Part shown: positions 9,370 through 18,842 of the stretch, piece by piece
How the letters are laid out: each line of letters starts with the position of its first letter
Position numbering within the stretch: position 1 is the first letter of the stretch
Source of the DNA: Microbulbifer sp. MKSA007
Lineage (GTDB): Bacteria; Pseudomonadota; Gammaproteobacteria; Pseudomonadales; Cellvibrionaceae
Assembly: GCA_032615215.1 (NCBI GenBank)
Contig: CP128433.1
Location: 2,625,501 to 2,689,500, forward strand
Direction of reading: 5' to 3'
DNA: 64,000 nt
The notes under the pieces: model-generated
Told to the model about the DNA's origin: nothing
Seen by the model: only the letters and a program-made list of their open reading frames with translations
The model's database searches: none
Translations under genes and position numbers: made by a program

Positions 9370-10107
9370 ATGTCCGGCGCTTGGCTACAAATCCCTCGCC
9401 CTCAACCTAAAGCGGCTATCCGACTTTTGTGTTTGCCTCATGCTGGTGGTACAGCATCACTTTATCGACCTTGGGCGAAATTATTGCCAGATTCCATAGA
9501 ATTGGTGCTCGTATGTTTACCGGGTAGGGAGCAACGCTGTAATGAAACTATGCCCACAAATATGCAAACTTTAATTGCTTTGTTATGTAGGGCTATCAAA
9601 CCTGTCATCGATAAACCCTGGGCAGTATTTGGGCACAGTATGGGAGCTACAGTTGCTCATGAATTGGCTCTCTCCTTGTATCGCGAAAAATTGTGCGGTC
9701 CTGAACACATATTTGTCTCTGCGCGCGAAGCTCCACAATTTCAAAAGATTGGAAACGTACACCAGTTGAGTGATGAATCTCTGTGCCAACAACTCATTGA
9801 GCTTGGCGGCACCTCTCCTGAATTATTGGAAATTCCTGAGTTAAGGGCTCTACTACTTCCTGCTATACGCCAGGATTATCGATTGATCGAAACCAGCAAG
9901 ATGTCCTCGGACCAACTTTTAGATTGTCCCATCACCGCGATGCTAGGACGGGATGATCCTGAGTTGAGCACCGATGAAGCTCGGGGTTGGCAGCAGTGGA
10001 CCAATGGTGAGTTCCAATTGAAAGAATACGCAGGTAACCATTTTTATCTGTCAGATTGTCCTGATCTGGTGGTTGGCCATATTGTTCAGAAGCTCCGCTT
10101 GGCCTAA
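9370..10107 (+). CDS. pchC: Type II (editing) thioesterase, PchC/YbtT-like
   Basis: 245-aa alpha/beta hydrolase. It carries LLCLPHAGGTASLYRPW near the N-terminus, the nucleophile elbow FGHSMGATVAHELA (Ser ~95), an acidic residue in LGRDDPELS, and the catalytic His in YAGNHFYL (~220). External thioesterases of this type clear mis-loaded acyl groups from the carrier domains of NRPSs; pyochelin and yersiniabactin clusters carry them as PchC and YbtT. It is the first rightward gene of the siderophore locus, but an inverted repeat and ~300 bp separate it from pchB, so it may be a separate transcript. Its RBS is weak. Confidence 0.88.
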   Translation: MSGAWLQIPRPQPKAAIRLLCLPHAGGTASLYRPWAKLLPDSIELVLVCLPGREQRCNETMPTNMQTLIALLCRAIKPVIDKPWAVFGHSMGATVAHELALSLYREKLCGPEHIFVSAREAPQFQKIGNVHQLSDESLCQQLIELGGTSPELLEIPELRALLLPAIRQDYRLIETSKMSSDQLLDCPITAMLGRDDPELSTDEARGWQQWTNGEFQLKEYAGNHFYLSDCPDLVVGHIVQKLRLA

Positions 10108-10177
10108 CTGCATGTAAAGTTAAGTTGGCCGTATAAAATCTTTCTGTTTCTTGTAACGCTATCGAAATTAATTGTCG

Positions 10178-10212
10178 GGAGAATAGGGCTGTTGAGCGGC
10201 CCTATATTCTCC
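10178..10212 (+). terminator. Possible terminator hairpin downstream of pchC
   Basis: GGAGAATAGGGC (10178-10189) pairs with GCCCTATATTCTCC (10199-10212), with a 2-nt bulge and a 9-nt loop, 70 bp after the pchC stop. There is no clear U-tract, so it may only attenuate. The rest of the ~300-bp gap to pchB holds the Fur-like box and no gene. Confidence 0.35.
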
Positions 10213-10358
10213 ATCGTTCAATAGATAGCGGATCTCTGCCTCGATTAATCCGGGATCATTATTTTTGATGATGTTCGAATTATTTCTCTTTAGTAACAAG
10301 TAGCACACACTCTCTCCACCCTGACGCCCAAATCCAAAACAAACATCCCGTTGATTTC

Positions 10359-10388
10359 GAAAATGATATGTTATAACGTTTCATTATC
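10359..10388 (+). promoter_or_regulatory. Candidate overlapping Fur boxes upstream of pchB
   Basis: GAAAATGATATGTTATAAC (10359-10377) matches the 19-bp Fur consensus at about 12 positions. The overlapping right-hand segment (10370-10388) ends in a perfect CATTATC half. Together they form GAAAATGATA / TTTCATTATC arms in an AT-rich stretch 37-66 bp before the chosen pchB start. Iron-repressed control of a siderophore operon is expected. The match was made by eye. Confidence 0.55.
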
Positions 10389-10424
10389 GATGGGAAGATG
10401 AACAGCTTAGGTGATGGAGTTTCT

Positions 10425-10754
10425 ATGCAAGCAACGAAGCTACCAATGGAGTGTGAAAATCTGAATGAGATCCGCCAAGGTATCGATTCCATTGATCGTG
10501 AGATCATCAGGCTGTTGCAGCGGCGTATGGGGTATGTTTTGTCAGCAGCCCAGTTCAAGCCGGATGAAACGAGTATTCCTGCTCCAGACCGGGTTGCGGA
10601 GATGTTGATTGACCGCCGTCGTTGGGCTGAGAAAGAACAACTTTCCGCAGATTATATAGAGCAGCTTTTTACCGGGATTATTCGCTGGTTTATCACTCAG
10701 CAAAAGCTGCATTGGCGCGCTGAGCGCGGCTTGCCAGTTGAGGAAGGTGTATGA
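10425..10754 (+). CDS. pchB: Isochorismate pyruvate lyase (salicylate-forming)
   Basis: 109 aa from an ATG with GGAG at 5 nt; an upstream ATG at 10398 lacks spacing for its RBS. It is a chromosome-sized AroQ-fold chorismate mutase relative. LNEIRQGIDSIDREIIRLLQRR, then a second helix with DRVAEMLIDRRRWAE and a third ending in FITQQKLHWR, match PchB, including the helix-1 Arg and the conserved Gln/Lys of the active site. PchB removes pyruvate from isochorismate to give salicylate. It overlaps pchA by ATGA, the usual pchBA pairing. It is the first gene of a nearly gap-free block that can be read through to the TonB receptor. Confidence 0.9.
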   Translation: MQATKLPMECENLNEIRQGIDSIDREIIRLLQRRMGYVLSAAQFKPDETSIPAPDRVAEMLIDRRRWAEKEQLSADYIEQLFTGIIRWFITQQKLHWRAERGLPVEEGV

Positions 10755-12166
10755 AGGGCCGCTCTAAATATGCTGGCCTGGAAGCCTGTTTGCAGGAAGC
10801 CAAGTCCAGGGTAAGCCAGGGACAGCCAGAGGTTCTGGCATCGTTTTCATCTCCATGTCATAGACGCAGCCCAATAGGGTTGTTTGCCTCCGGCTATCAG
10901 CATGAAAGGTTCGCGTCTCTGTGGGGTGTGCCCTCTAGAGATGAATATGCTGTGACCTTTGGCTCTGCCTGTGAATTTAGTTGTGCCCCAGGGGAATCTT
11001 GGTCTGAAATCCAAGCCAATTGGCAAAAATTGATGTCCTCCGCTGTGGTAAGCGGGGGGCATCGGCCGGTTTTGTGTGGTGGGTTTGCTTTTGATAGCCA
11101 AAAAGATTCCTCATCCTTGTGGCAAGACTTTCCCGCAGGGGCGCTTACGTTGCCCGAGTTGGCCCTTTACTGTGAAGGGGATCGCAGTTATCTGGTAATG
11201 AATTTTATCGTTACCGATCAAACAGAATGCAATCAGACTGCGGAGCGGCTGAAGGCGCGGTGGCAGCATATTTTGTCTCGTAGCTCTGACCTTTCTGCGA
11301 ATGACAATTTGTTTTCGATGGAGTCTGATTTTAGCCAAAATTATGCAGGCCAAATGGCTTGGCAGCAGCGTGTAGTAGGCGCGGTCGAATCAATCAAGCG
11401 CAACGAATTTCAAAAAGTAGTTCTCGCTCGTTCTGAATCACTGAGCGCGGATTGCTGCCCGGGAAGTATTCTCGGATATTTACAAGAATCTTACCCCGAT
11501 GCCTATTTATTTGCCTTTTCCCGCGGAAAAAGTTGCTTTCTTGGGGCTTCGCCTGAGCGCTTAGCGGCTGGTAAAGACGGGCGTATTAGCACAGTGGCTT
11601 TGGCCGGTAGCGCACCTCGGGGAAAAGATCCGGCAATTGATTATAAATTGGGGATATCTCTGCTTGACAGCGATAAGGACCGATTTGAACACGACCTGGT
11701 TGTCCAACATCTCCTTTCTATTTTGCGCAAATACTGCCACAGCGTAGCGGAACCAGAACCGCCCCAACTCTGTAAATTAAAGCAAATTCAGCATTTGCTG
11801 ACGCCTCTAGAGGGCTTGGTGAAAGATGGCGTAAATCTGTTGGATATCTTATCGGATTTACACCCCAGTGCTGCGGTGGGAGGCCTGCCCAGGAAAAAAG
11901 CACTGAAGTATATCCGTGAAAATGAAGGCCTGGATCGCGGTTGGTATGCCGGACCTGTTGGTTGGCTCAATGCCGAGGGGGAAGGGGAGTTTGCTGTTGC
12001 ACTGCGTTCTGCACTTATTACTCCGGGCACGGTAACACTATTTGCCGGTTGCGGCCTGGTTGAGGCTTCCCTTCCTACCCACGAGTATCGTGAAAGTTGC
12101 ATCAAAATGCGTGTTATCCGAGACGCAATAAGGAGCGTATCTCTTGTCGCCGAAGCCGCAGAATAA
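10751..12166 (+). CDS. pchA: Isochorismate synthase
   Basis: 471-aa chorismate-utilising enzyme (anthranilate synthase component I fold). C-terminal landmarks are FQKVVLARSESL, FAFSRGKSCFLGASPERL, TVALAGSAPRGKD, LHPSAAVGGLPRKKAL, GWYAGPVGWL and the metal-binding FAGCGLVEASLPTHEYRE. The extended N-terminal half is poorly conserved, as in PchA (476 aa). It converts chorismate to isochorismate, the substrate of the co-transcribed pchB product. A separate lyase is present, so this need not be a bifunctional Irp9/MbtI-type salicylate synthase. Its end overlaps the first NRPS gene by 23 nt. Confidence 0.92.
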   Translation: MKGRSKYAGLEACLQEAKSRVSQGQPEVLASFSSPCHRRSPIGLFASGYQHERFASLWGVPSRDEYAVTFGSACEFSCAPGESWSEIQANWQKLMSSAVVSGGHRPVLCGGFAFDSQKDSSSLWQDFPAGALTLPELALYCEGDRSYLVMNFIVTDQTECNQTAERLKARWQHILSRSSDLSANDNLFSMESDFSQNYAGQMAWQQRVVGAVESIKRNEFQKVVLARSESLSADCCPGSILGYLQESYPDAYLFAFSRGKSCFLGASPERLAAGKDGRISTVALAGSAPRGKDPAIDYKLGISLLDSDKDRFEHDLVVQHLLSILRKYCHSVAEPEPPQLCKLKQIQHLLTPLEGLVKDGVNLLDILSDLHPSAAVGGLPRKKALKYIRENEGLDRGWYAGPVGWLNAEGEGEFAVALRSALITPGTVTLFAGCGLVEASLPTHEYRESCIKMRVIRDAIRSVSLVAEAAE

Positions 12167-15100
12167 ATTAGAGCCAATCAGCCCGGCCAGCTTGTTAAAG
12201 GATTTAGTTTGTCAGGCTATTGATGCCGATATTAATGGTATTCATCCGCAGGCTGACTTAATTGCACTGGGGCTCAACTCAGTACAAATCATGAAGATAG
12301 CTGGTCAATTAAGGCAGAAAAAGATCAAAGTAAAATTTGCTGATCTTATTGCAGTGCCTCAATTGGAAGCCTGGCTTTCTCTACCTCAGTTGGCTACTGG
12401 AACTGAAGAAAGTACCAGTGAACATTTATCTGTGCCGGGAGCCTTTGATGAAGGCACTCCCTTTGATTTGGCACCGATGCAACATGCCTATTGGATTGGA
12501 CGAGACCCGAATCAATATTTAGGGGGCGTTGCCGCACATTTTTATCATGAGTTTGATGGTCAGGATGTAGTACCTGATCGATTGGAACAGGCTGTGCGCT
12601 CCCTATTCGAGCGGCATGGGATGCTGCGTGTTCAAATCCTCGATGATGGTCGACAGCAGATTCCCGCAGAAGTGAGCTGGCCCGGTTTAAAGGTTCATGA
12701 TTTCAGGCATCAGGCTGCCGCAGAAGCGGAGCAGAGTCTTATCGCTGTTAGGGAGCAACTCTCCCATCGGCAGCTGGATATATCGCAGGGCGAGGTTTTT
12801 GATGTACAGCTCTCAATGTTACCTGCTGAATTAAAAGCTGGCGGCACACGCCTACATATTAATCTGGATATGGTAGCTGCAGATGCCTTTAGTCTGCGCG
12901 TGTTACTGAATGACTTGGCCAAGCTCTACCTGGAACCAGAACAGCCTCTGGTTCCGCTTAATTACAGTTATCCGCGCTACCAGGCTGACCGCAGCGCTCT
13001 TCACTCAAAGGAAGAGCGCCGAGCTGAGAAGCAGCAGGCCAAAGAACACTGGCAGGATCGCCTGGCAGATTTGACTGGTGCTCCTCAATTACCCACTGCA
13101 ATAGGTATTGAGTCTAAAGACACTCGTCGCGTTGTTCGTCGCCACTATAGTCTGTCTGCTGATCGGAAAAACCAGCTAGCGGAATTTGCGAGTCGTCACG
13201 GTATTACTTTATCCATGACCTTGGCAGCGGCGCTTGCGGAAGTGCTTACGGCCTATAGCGAAGAGTCAGATTTCCTGCTGAATCTCCCCCTGTTCGACCG
13301 GGAATCCCTGCACCGGGATGTCAACTCTCTGGTAGGAGACTTTACTTCTTCGATCTTGCTTGCCTGGCAGGGCAGCCAGAGTGGAACCTTTGTTGAGCGT
13401 GCACAGCGTTTACAACACAACTTCCGTCAGGATGTAGCGCACGGGAGTTATTCCGGCGTAGAGGTGCTGCGTGACCTCAGCAGGCAACAGGGACAAACGG
13501 TGTTTGCGCCGGTTGTTTTTACCAGTGCGCTTGGGTTGGGAGAATTATTTGGCGAGTCAGTTCGGAGTGCCTTTGGAGATGTCAATTGGATTATCTCCCA
13601 AGGGCCACAAGTGTGGCTGGACGTACAGGTTATGGAACTCAAAGGTGGCCTGTCCGTAAACTGGGATGCGCGGGAAGCTGCTTTTGCTCCCGGCGTCCTG
13701 GATGGCATGTTTGCCGCCTTTACGCAGTTACTGGAATGCCTGATCGGCAGCCCGGAATTCTGGGCCCAGCCGATACCATCGCTGCTGCCAGCGGAACAAA
13801 AGCAGCAGCGCCAGCAGGTAAATTCCACAGCCAAGCCATACCAGCCTCACCAATTACACGAACATTTTTTTAGCAATGCCAAAAACTGCCCAGAAGCAGT
13901 GGCTCTCTATTGGAGCGGTGATCAAATCCGTTACGGGGAGTTGGCCCACAGTGCTTTGGCGATGGCCGCGTATTTACAGCTTCAAGGCGTTGAGCCCGGT
14001 GATTTGGTCGGTATTTTATTACCCAAGGGACCGGAGCAGATTATTGCAGCCTTGGGCGTATTAGCGGCAGGAGCGGCATATCTGCCGCTGGGTATAGACC
14101 AGCCACCGCTACGTAGAGAGCGCGTGATAAAGCTTGCTGGAGCCAAGCTGGTTATAGATAACTTGTCTGTGCTCTCCGGTGTCGCGCCTTTATCCAAGCC
14201 TGTCGTGGGAGAGGCCAAAGGTCTCGCCTATACCATTTTCACCTCCGGCTCTACCGGTGAACCCAAGGGCGTAGAAATTAGTCACGGGAGTGCCTGGAAC
14301 ACAATAGCGGACATTAACACGCGCTTTTCGGTTAACGAAAATGATCGAGTGCTCGCCGTATCAGCATTGGATTTCGACCTTTCCGTTTACGATATTTTTG
14401 GGCTCTTGTCCGCCGGCGGTGCATTGGTATTGGTTGAAGAGGAATCCCGGCGGGATGCTGAGCGCTGGCATCAGCTGGTGTGCCAGCATGGCGTTACTGT
14501 GTGGAATACGGTGCCGGCGCTTTTGGATATGCTGCTGACCACGGGTGGTAATACCCCAGCTGGGGAGCTGCGCCTGGTATTAAATTCTGGCGACTGGATC
14601 AGCCTTGACCTGCCGGAACGATTAAAGCGCGTAAACCCAGGTTGCCGCTTTATCGCTTTGGGCGGGGCCACCGAAGCTTCTATTTGGTCGAACAATTTTG
14701 AAGTCAAAGAAGTTGATTCCTCTTGGCGATCTATTCCCTATGGTTACCCTTTGGCCAACCAGCAATTCAGAGTGGTGGATGCCCAGGGGCGTGATTGCCC
14801 TGACTGGGTGACAGGGGAGTTATGGATCGGTGGTGCTGGCGTTGCTTTGGGGTATCGCGGTGCTCCCGATATCACCGCAGCCCGTTTTGTGACAGACGAA
14901 GGCGAGCGCTGGTACCGCACCGGAGACTTGGGCCGCTATTGGCCGAACGGGTGCCTGGAGTTTTTGGGCCGCGCCGATAATCAGGTCAAGGTGCGCGGAC
15001 ACCGCATTGAACTCGGCGAGATTGAAGCGGCACTGACTGCGCACAAAGGGATTGCGCAAGCGGTCGCACTGCTGACTCAGCGAGGTGTGGTTGCGGTTGT

Positions 15101-18100
15101 CGTTCTGGAATCCAAATTATCGCAAGGGAATATAAATCCAGAAAAGTGCTTTGTTGATTTGCAGCAGTTGCAGGAACCTTTGAACGATTTGCGGGAGTTC
15201 CTGAGTCAACGATTGACCAGCGCCATGTTGCCCAGTGAGCTTTGGTGTCTCACTGAAATACCGCTTACCGCCAATGGCAAAGTTGATCGCGGCGGTTTAC
15301 AGCAGTTTGCCGATGAATCCCTGTCGCAGTACCAGACAAAGCAGAACCCACCGCAAGGTAAATTAGAGCAGCAGGTGGCTGCCGCCTGGTGCAAATTCCT
15401 CGATGTTAATGATATAGCCCGGGACGATAACTTCTTCGCACTTGGAGGTGACTCCCTGTTAGCAACCCGTGTTGTGCGAGATCTGCGCGAGTCTGGCTTT
15501 GAAGGTGTCACACTGTCGGAATTATTTAGCCAGCCCAGCTTGGCCGACTTTGCTGCGACATTAGTTCAAGATCCAACTGAGAACCCACAGCGAAATAAAG
15601 ACACTACCGAAATTACTGTTACACCCTGGCAATCGGATAAGGCCAATCGGTACGCCGCTTTTGAACCTACCGATGTCCAGCGGGCCTATTGGCTGGGAAG
15701 GGACCCGGAATTTGTTTTGGGTGGTATCGGTTGTCATTTTTATCGCGAATACGACGTTGTTGATCTCGATCTGGAGCGTTTGGAGTCTGCACTAAATGCG
15801 ATGATTGCCCGCCATGAAATGCTGCGGGCTGTATTCGACAGTGAAGGTCGTCAGCGCATCCTTGCCGATGTGCCGAGATTTTCCATTGATGTTACAGAGG
15901 TAGACCGCGATCCAGCTTCTGCTTTTGCTCAACTGCGACAGGAGTGCGCTGAGCAGGTGTTTGAGCCCAGCCGGTGGCCACTGTTTGATGTCCGTGCTGT
16001 GCGCTGTGGGCGCAATACCCGATTGGCTATCGGTTTGGATAATTTGATTCTCGATGCCTTCAGTATTCTGCTGTTTTATCGTGAGTTAAATATTCTTTAT
16101 CAAAGCCCTGAAACCCATCTACCTTCTATCGAACTCTCTTTCCGCGACTATGTGCGCAATGTATTGCCGCAAACTACCGCAGTATTTGATAGTGATCTTG
16201 CCGAAGGTCCCCTGGCTGCCGCAAAAACATTTTGGCAACACAAATTATCGGAGCTGCCTCCCGCGCCTCAGCTGCCCATAGTGCGGGAGCCGGCATCCAT
16301 TGAGCGCCCGCACTTTGTGCGCCATCAACAGCATATTGATAAGCGGACCTGGCAAAACCTGGTTGCGCGCGCGGCTGAGCAGGGAATCACTCCATCAAGT
16401 CTGCTTCTAACAGCTTTTGCCGAGGTGCTTAGTCGTTGGAGCAGTCGCCCTGACCTGAGTTTGAACCTTACCCTGTTTGATCGCCGTGAAGTTCATCCAG
16501 ATATCTATCGGGTAATGGGGGATTTCACCTCCCTGACCCTGGTGGGTTACCGACCTGAGGCCGGTGACAGCTGGTTGGTGCGAGCGAAAAAAATACAAGG
16601 GGAAGTTGGCGCGGCCCTGGAACATCGCGATATTTCCAGTGTTAGCTTGATGCGGGAATTAGCCCGCCGACAGAGCGACGCGGAAGCCACAATGCCCGTG
16701 GTCTTCACCAGTGCACTGGGTATTCCCGGTGGCACAGCGGCACCGGAGGATGGGCCTCTGCGGGAACCCATCTGGGCCCTGACACAAACGCCGCAAGTCT
16801 GGTTGGATCACCAGGTGGTCGAAGTCGAGGGAGGCGTTTTCTTAAATTGGGATGTGGTCGAAGCGCTTTTCCCTGAGGGGATGTGCGCGGAAATGTTCCA
16901 GGCCTATATCGGCTTGCTCCAATGGACGGGTGACGCTGAATGGGATTCCACACCGCCTGATTTATTACCCAAGTCTCAACGGGAATTGAGAACCCAGCTT
17001 GAAAAGCGTACCGCAATTGACCCAACAGATAATTTGTCGCAGCGATTTTTCCAGCAAGCAAAAGCGAATCCCGACAATATCGCCTTATATTGGGGTGACG
17101 ATAATTCCCTGAGTTATGGCGTCCTGGCAGAGCGTGCTTTGCGTATCGCTGCCTGGTTATTGGAAAGTCAGGTTTCATCTGCCGAGGTGGTGGCCGTTAA
17201 CCTGCCGAAAGGACCCGACCAGATTGCCGCTGTTTTGGGGGTACTCGCAGCGGGAGCTGCTTATTTGCCTGTTGGTATCGATCAACCGAAGGCCAGGCGC
17301 GAGTCAATGTTGCGCCGTGCCGATGTAAAAGTGGTACTCGACCAAAGTGCAATTCATCAGGCCGAACAGTTCACTCCTATTGGTGAACCGATTTCTGAGC
17401 CTATTTCTGAGCCTATTGCAACAGAACCTGAGCAACTGGCTTATATCATTTTCACTTCCGGCTCCACGGGCGAACCCAAGGGCGTCGAAGTCAGTCACAG
17501 TGCCGCCTGGAATACCATTGCGGATATCAACGAACGTTTCTCTGTTGATGAAAATGATCGTGTACTGGCCATTTCAGCCCTGGATTTTGACCTCTCTGTT
17601 TTCGATATTTTCGGACTGCTATCTGTCGGTGGTGCGCTGGTATTGATTGATGAAGAGGACCGGCGGGATGCCGAGTGCTGGCATCAACGGGTATGTCACT
17701 ACGGCATCACCATCTGGAATACGGTACCGGCGCTACTGGATATGTTACTCACTGTCGGTGCAGGTACACCGCCTGGCAAATTGCGTTTGGTATTAAATTC
17801 CGGCGATTGGATTGGCCTGGATTTACCCCAGCGCTTAAAACAAGTACAGCCCGAATGCCGTTTTATCGCACTGGGTGGCGCCACGGAAGCTTCTATTTGG
17901 TCCAACAGTTTTGAAGTTATAGACGTTGCCCCAAGCTGGCACTCGATCCCGTACGGATACCCCCTGGCTAACCAGAAATTCAGGGTGGTGGATGCCCAGG
18001 GGCGCGACTGCCCTGACTGGACAACGGGTGAGCTGTGGATCGGTGGTGATGGTGTCGCCATGGGCTATCGCGCGGCTCCCGAGTTGACCGAAGCGCGCTT

Positions 18101-18794
18101 TGTTACGGTCGATGGTGAGCGCTGGTATCGCACAGGGGATCTTGGACGCTACTGGCCGAATGGATGCTTGGAATTTTTGGGGCGCGCCGATAGCCAGGTG
18201 AAGGTCCGTGGCCATCGCATAGAGCTGGGTGAAATCGAAACCGTATTTAATCGTCAGATGTTTGTGCAGCGCGCGCTGGTGCTAACCACAGAAGAACAAC
18301 AGCTGGTCGCTGCCGTTGTGCTCGCACCCGAATGCCCACCAACTTTTAGTACTGATGACTTGCGCGAGTACCTTCGCCACCATCTTCCGTCTTATATGGT
18401 CCCGGATTTCATTGTGACCTTGCCGGAAATGCCCTTGAGTGCAAACGGCAAATTGGATCGGGCTTCAGTATTAAAGCTCGTGCATGCGGTGGAAAAACCG
18501 CAACAGGAAAAAGCGGCTGAGCTGGCAACAGATAACGAGCGCCTGGTCGCACTGATCTGGCAGGAACTTCTTAACCTGCCAGCGATAAACCGCGATCAAA
18601 ATTTCTTTGAATTGGGTGGCGATAGTTTATTGGCCACCCGGTTTATCGACCGCTTAAAACAGCAACACCGCTTGCTGCTTCCCCTCAGACGTTTATTCGC
18701 CTCTCCGAGACTGGCAGATGTTGCCGGTGCCCTAAGTGCAATGAAACCGCTAGTGGATGTTGATGCGGATATGGTGGAAGAGGGTGTGATATGA
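12144..18794 (+). CDS. NRPS: ArCP-Cy-A(Cys)-PCP-Cy-A(Cys)-PCP
   Basis: 2216 aa from TTG with AAGGAG at 8 nt. Domains: aryl carrier (LGLNSVQIM, Ser46); cyclisation domain 1 (DxxxxDxxS as D242-D247-S250); adenylation 1 (P-loop SGSTGEPKG ~697; pocket D-L-Y-N-L-S-L-I-W, the cysteine code of pyochelin/yersiniabactin enzymes); PCP1 (LGGDSLLATR ~1103); Cy2 (DNLILDAFS ~1297-1305); A2 (same code but Phe for Tyr at the third position); PCP2 (~2157). It should load salicylate from PchD, then condense and cyclise two cysteines to thiazolines. Unlike PchE and HMWP2, neither A domain holds a stuffed epimerase. Modules 1 and 2 are strongly alike, suggesting duplication. A 12-nt tandem repeat (EPIS x3) lies at 17385-17420. 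Confidence 0.9.
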   Translation: MSPKPQNKLEPISPASLLKDLVCQAIDADINGIHPQADLIALGLNSVQIMKIAGQLRQKKIKVKFADLIAVPQLEAWLSLPQLATGTEESTSEHLSVPGAFDEGTPFDLAPMQHAYWIGRDPNQYLGGVAAHFYHEFDGQDVVPDRLEQAVRSLFERHGMLRVQILDDGRQQIPAEVSWPGLKVHDFRHQAAAEAEQSLIAVREQLSHRQLDISQGEVFDVQLSMLPAELKAGGTRLHINLDMVAADAFSLRVLLNDLAKLYLEPEQPLVPLNYSYPRYQADRSALHSKEERRAEKQQAKEHWQDRLADLTGAPQLPTAIGIESKDTRRVVRRHYSLSADRKNQLAEFASRHGITLSMTLAAALAEVLTAYSEESDFLLNLPLFDRESLHRDVNSLVGDFTSSILLAWQGSQSGTFVERAQRLQHNFRQDVAHGSYSGVEVLRDLSRQQGQTVFAPVVFTSALGLGELFGESVRSAFGDVNWIISQGPQVWLDVQVMELKGGLSVNWDAREAAFAPGVLDGMFAAFTQLLECLIGSPEFWAQPIPSLLPAEQKQQRQQVNSTAKPYQPHQLHEHFFSNAKNCPEAVALYWSGDQIRYGELAHSALAMAAYLQLQGVEPGDLVGILLPKGPEQIIAALGVLAAGAAYLPLGIDQPPLRRERVIKLAGAKLVIDNLSVLSGVAPLSKPVVGEAKGLAYTIFTSGSTGEPKGVEISHGSAWNTIADINTRFSVNENDRVLAVSALDFDLSVYDIFGLLSAGGALVLVEEESRRDAERWHQLVCQHGVTVWNTVPALLDMLLTTGGNTPAGELRLVLNSGDWISLDLPERLKRVNPGCRFIALGGATEASIWSNNFEVKEVDSSWRSIPYGYPLANQQFRVVDAQGRDCPDWVTGELWIGGAGVALGYRGAPDITAARFVTDEGERWYRTGDLGRYWPNGCLEFLGRADNQVKVRGHRIELGEIEAALTAHKGIAQAVALLTQRGVVAVVVLESKLSQGNINPEKCFVDLQQLQEPLNDLREFLSQRLTSAMLPSELWCLTEIPLTANGKVDRGGLQQFADESLSQYQTKQNPPQGKLEQQVAAAWCKFLDVNDIARDDNFFALGGDSLLATRVVRDLRESGFEGVTLSELFSQPSLADFAATLVQDPTENPQRNKDTTEITVTPWQSDKANRYAAFEPTDVQRAYWLGRDPEFVLGGIGCHFYREYDVVDLDLERLESALNAMIARHEMLRAVFDSEGRQRILADVPRFSIDVTEVDRDPASAFAQLRQECAEQVFEPSRWPLFDVRAVRCGRNTRLAIGLDNLILDAFSILLFYRELNILYQSPETHLPSIELSFRDYVRNVLPQTTAVFDSDLAEGPLAAAKTFWQHKLSELPPAPQLPIVREPASIERPHFVRHQQHIDKRTWQNLVARAAEQGITPSSLLLTAFAEVLSRWSSRPDLSLNLTLFDRREVHPDIYRVMGDFTSLTLVGYRPEAGDSWLVRAKKIQGEVGAALEHRDISSVSLMRELARRQSDAEATMPVVFTSALGIPGGTAAPEDGPLREPIWALTQTPQVWLDHQVVEVEGGVFLNWDVVEALFPEGMCAEMFQAYIGLLQWTGDAEWDSTPPDLLPKSQRELRTQLEKRTAIDPTDNLSQRFFQQAKANPDNIALYWGDDNSLSYGVLAERALRIAAWLLESQVSSAEVVAVNLPKGPDQIAAVLGVLAAGAAYLPVGIDQPKARRESMLRRADVKVVLDQSAIHQAEQFTPIGEPISEPISEPIATEPEQLAYIIFTSGSTGEPKGVEVSHSAAWNTIADINERFSVDENDRVLAISALDFDLSVFDIFGLLSVGGALVLIDEEDRRDAECWHQRVCHYGITIWNTVPALLDMLLTVGAGTPPGKLRLVLNSGDWIGLDLPQRLKQVQPECRFIALGGATEASIWSNSFEVIDVAPSWHSIPYGYPLANQKFRVVDAQGRDCPDWTTGELWIGGDGVAMGYRAAPELTEARFVTVDGERWYRTGDLGRYWPNGCLEFLGRADSQVKVRGHRIELGEIETVFNRQMFVQRALVLTTEEQQLVAAVVLAPECPPTFSTDDLREYLRHHLPSYMVPDFIVTLPEMPLSANGKLDRASVLKLVHAVEKPQQEKAAELATDNERLVALIWQELLNLPAINRDQNFFELGGDSLLATRFIDRLKQQHRLLLPLRRLFASPRLADVAGALSAMKPLVDVDADMVEEGVI

Positions 18795-18842
18795 GCTTGT
18801 TGGCAATTTTATTTTTCAGCGATTGGACGGAGTTTTAACCCC

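Noticed and set aside
17385..17420. CRISPR-like repeat
   Set aside because: It is a 12-nt in-frame coding repeat inside an adenylation domain with no spacers; no CRISPR array is present in the window.
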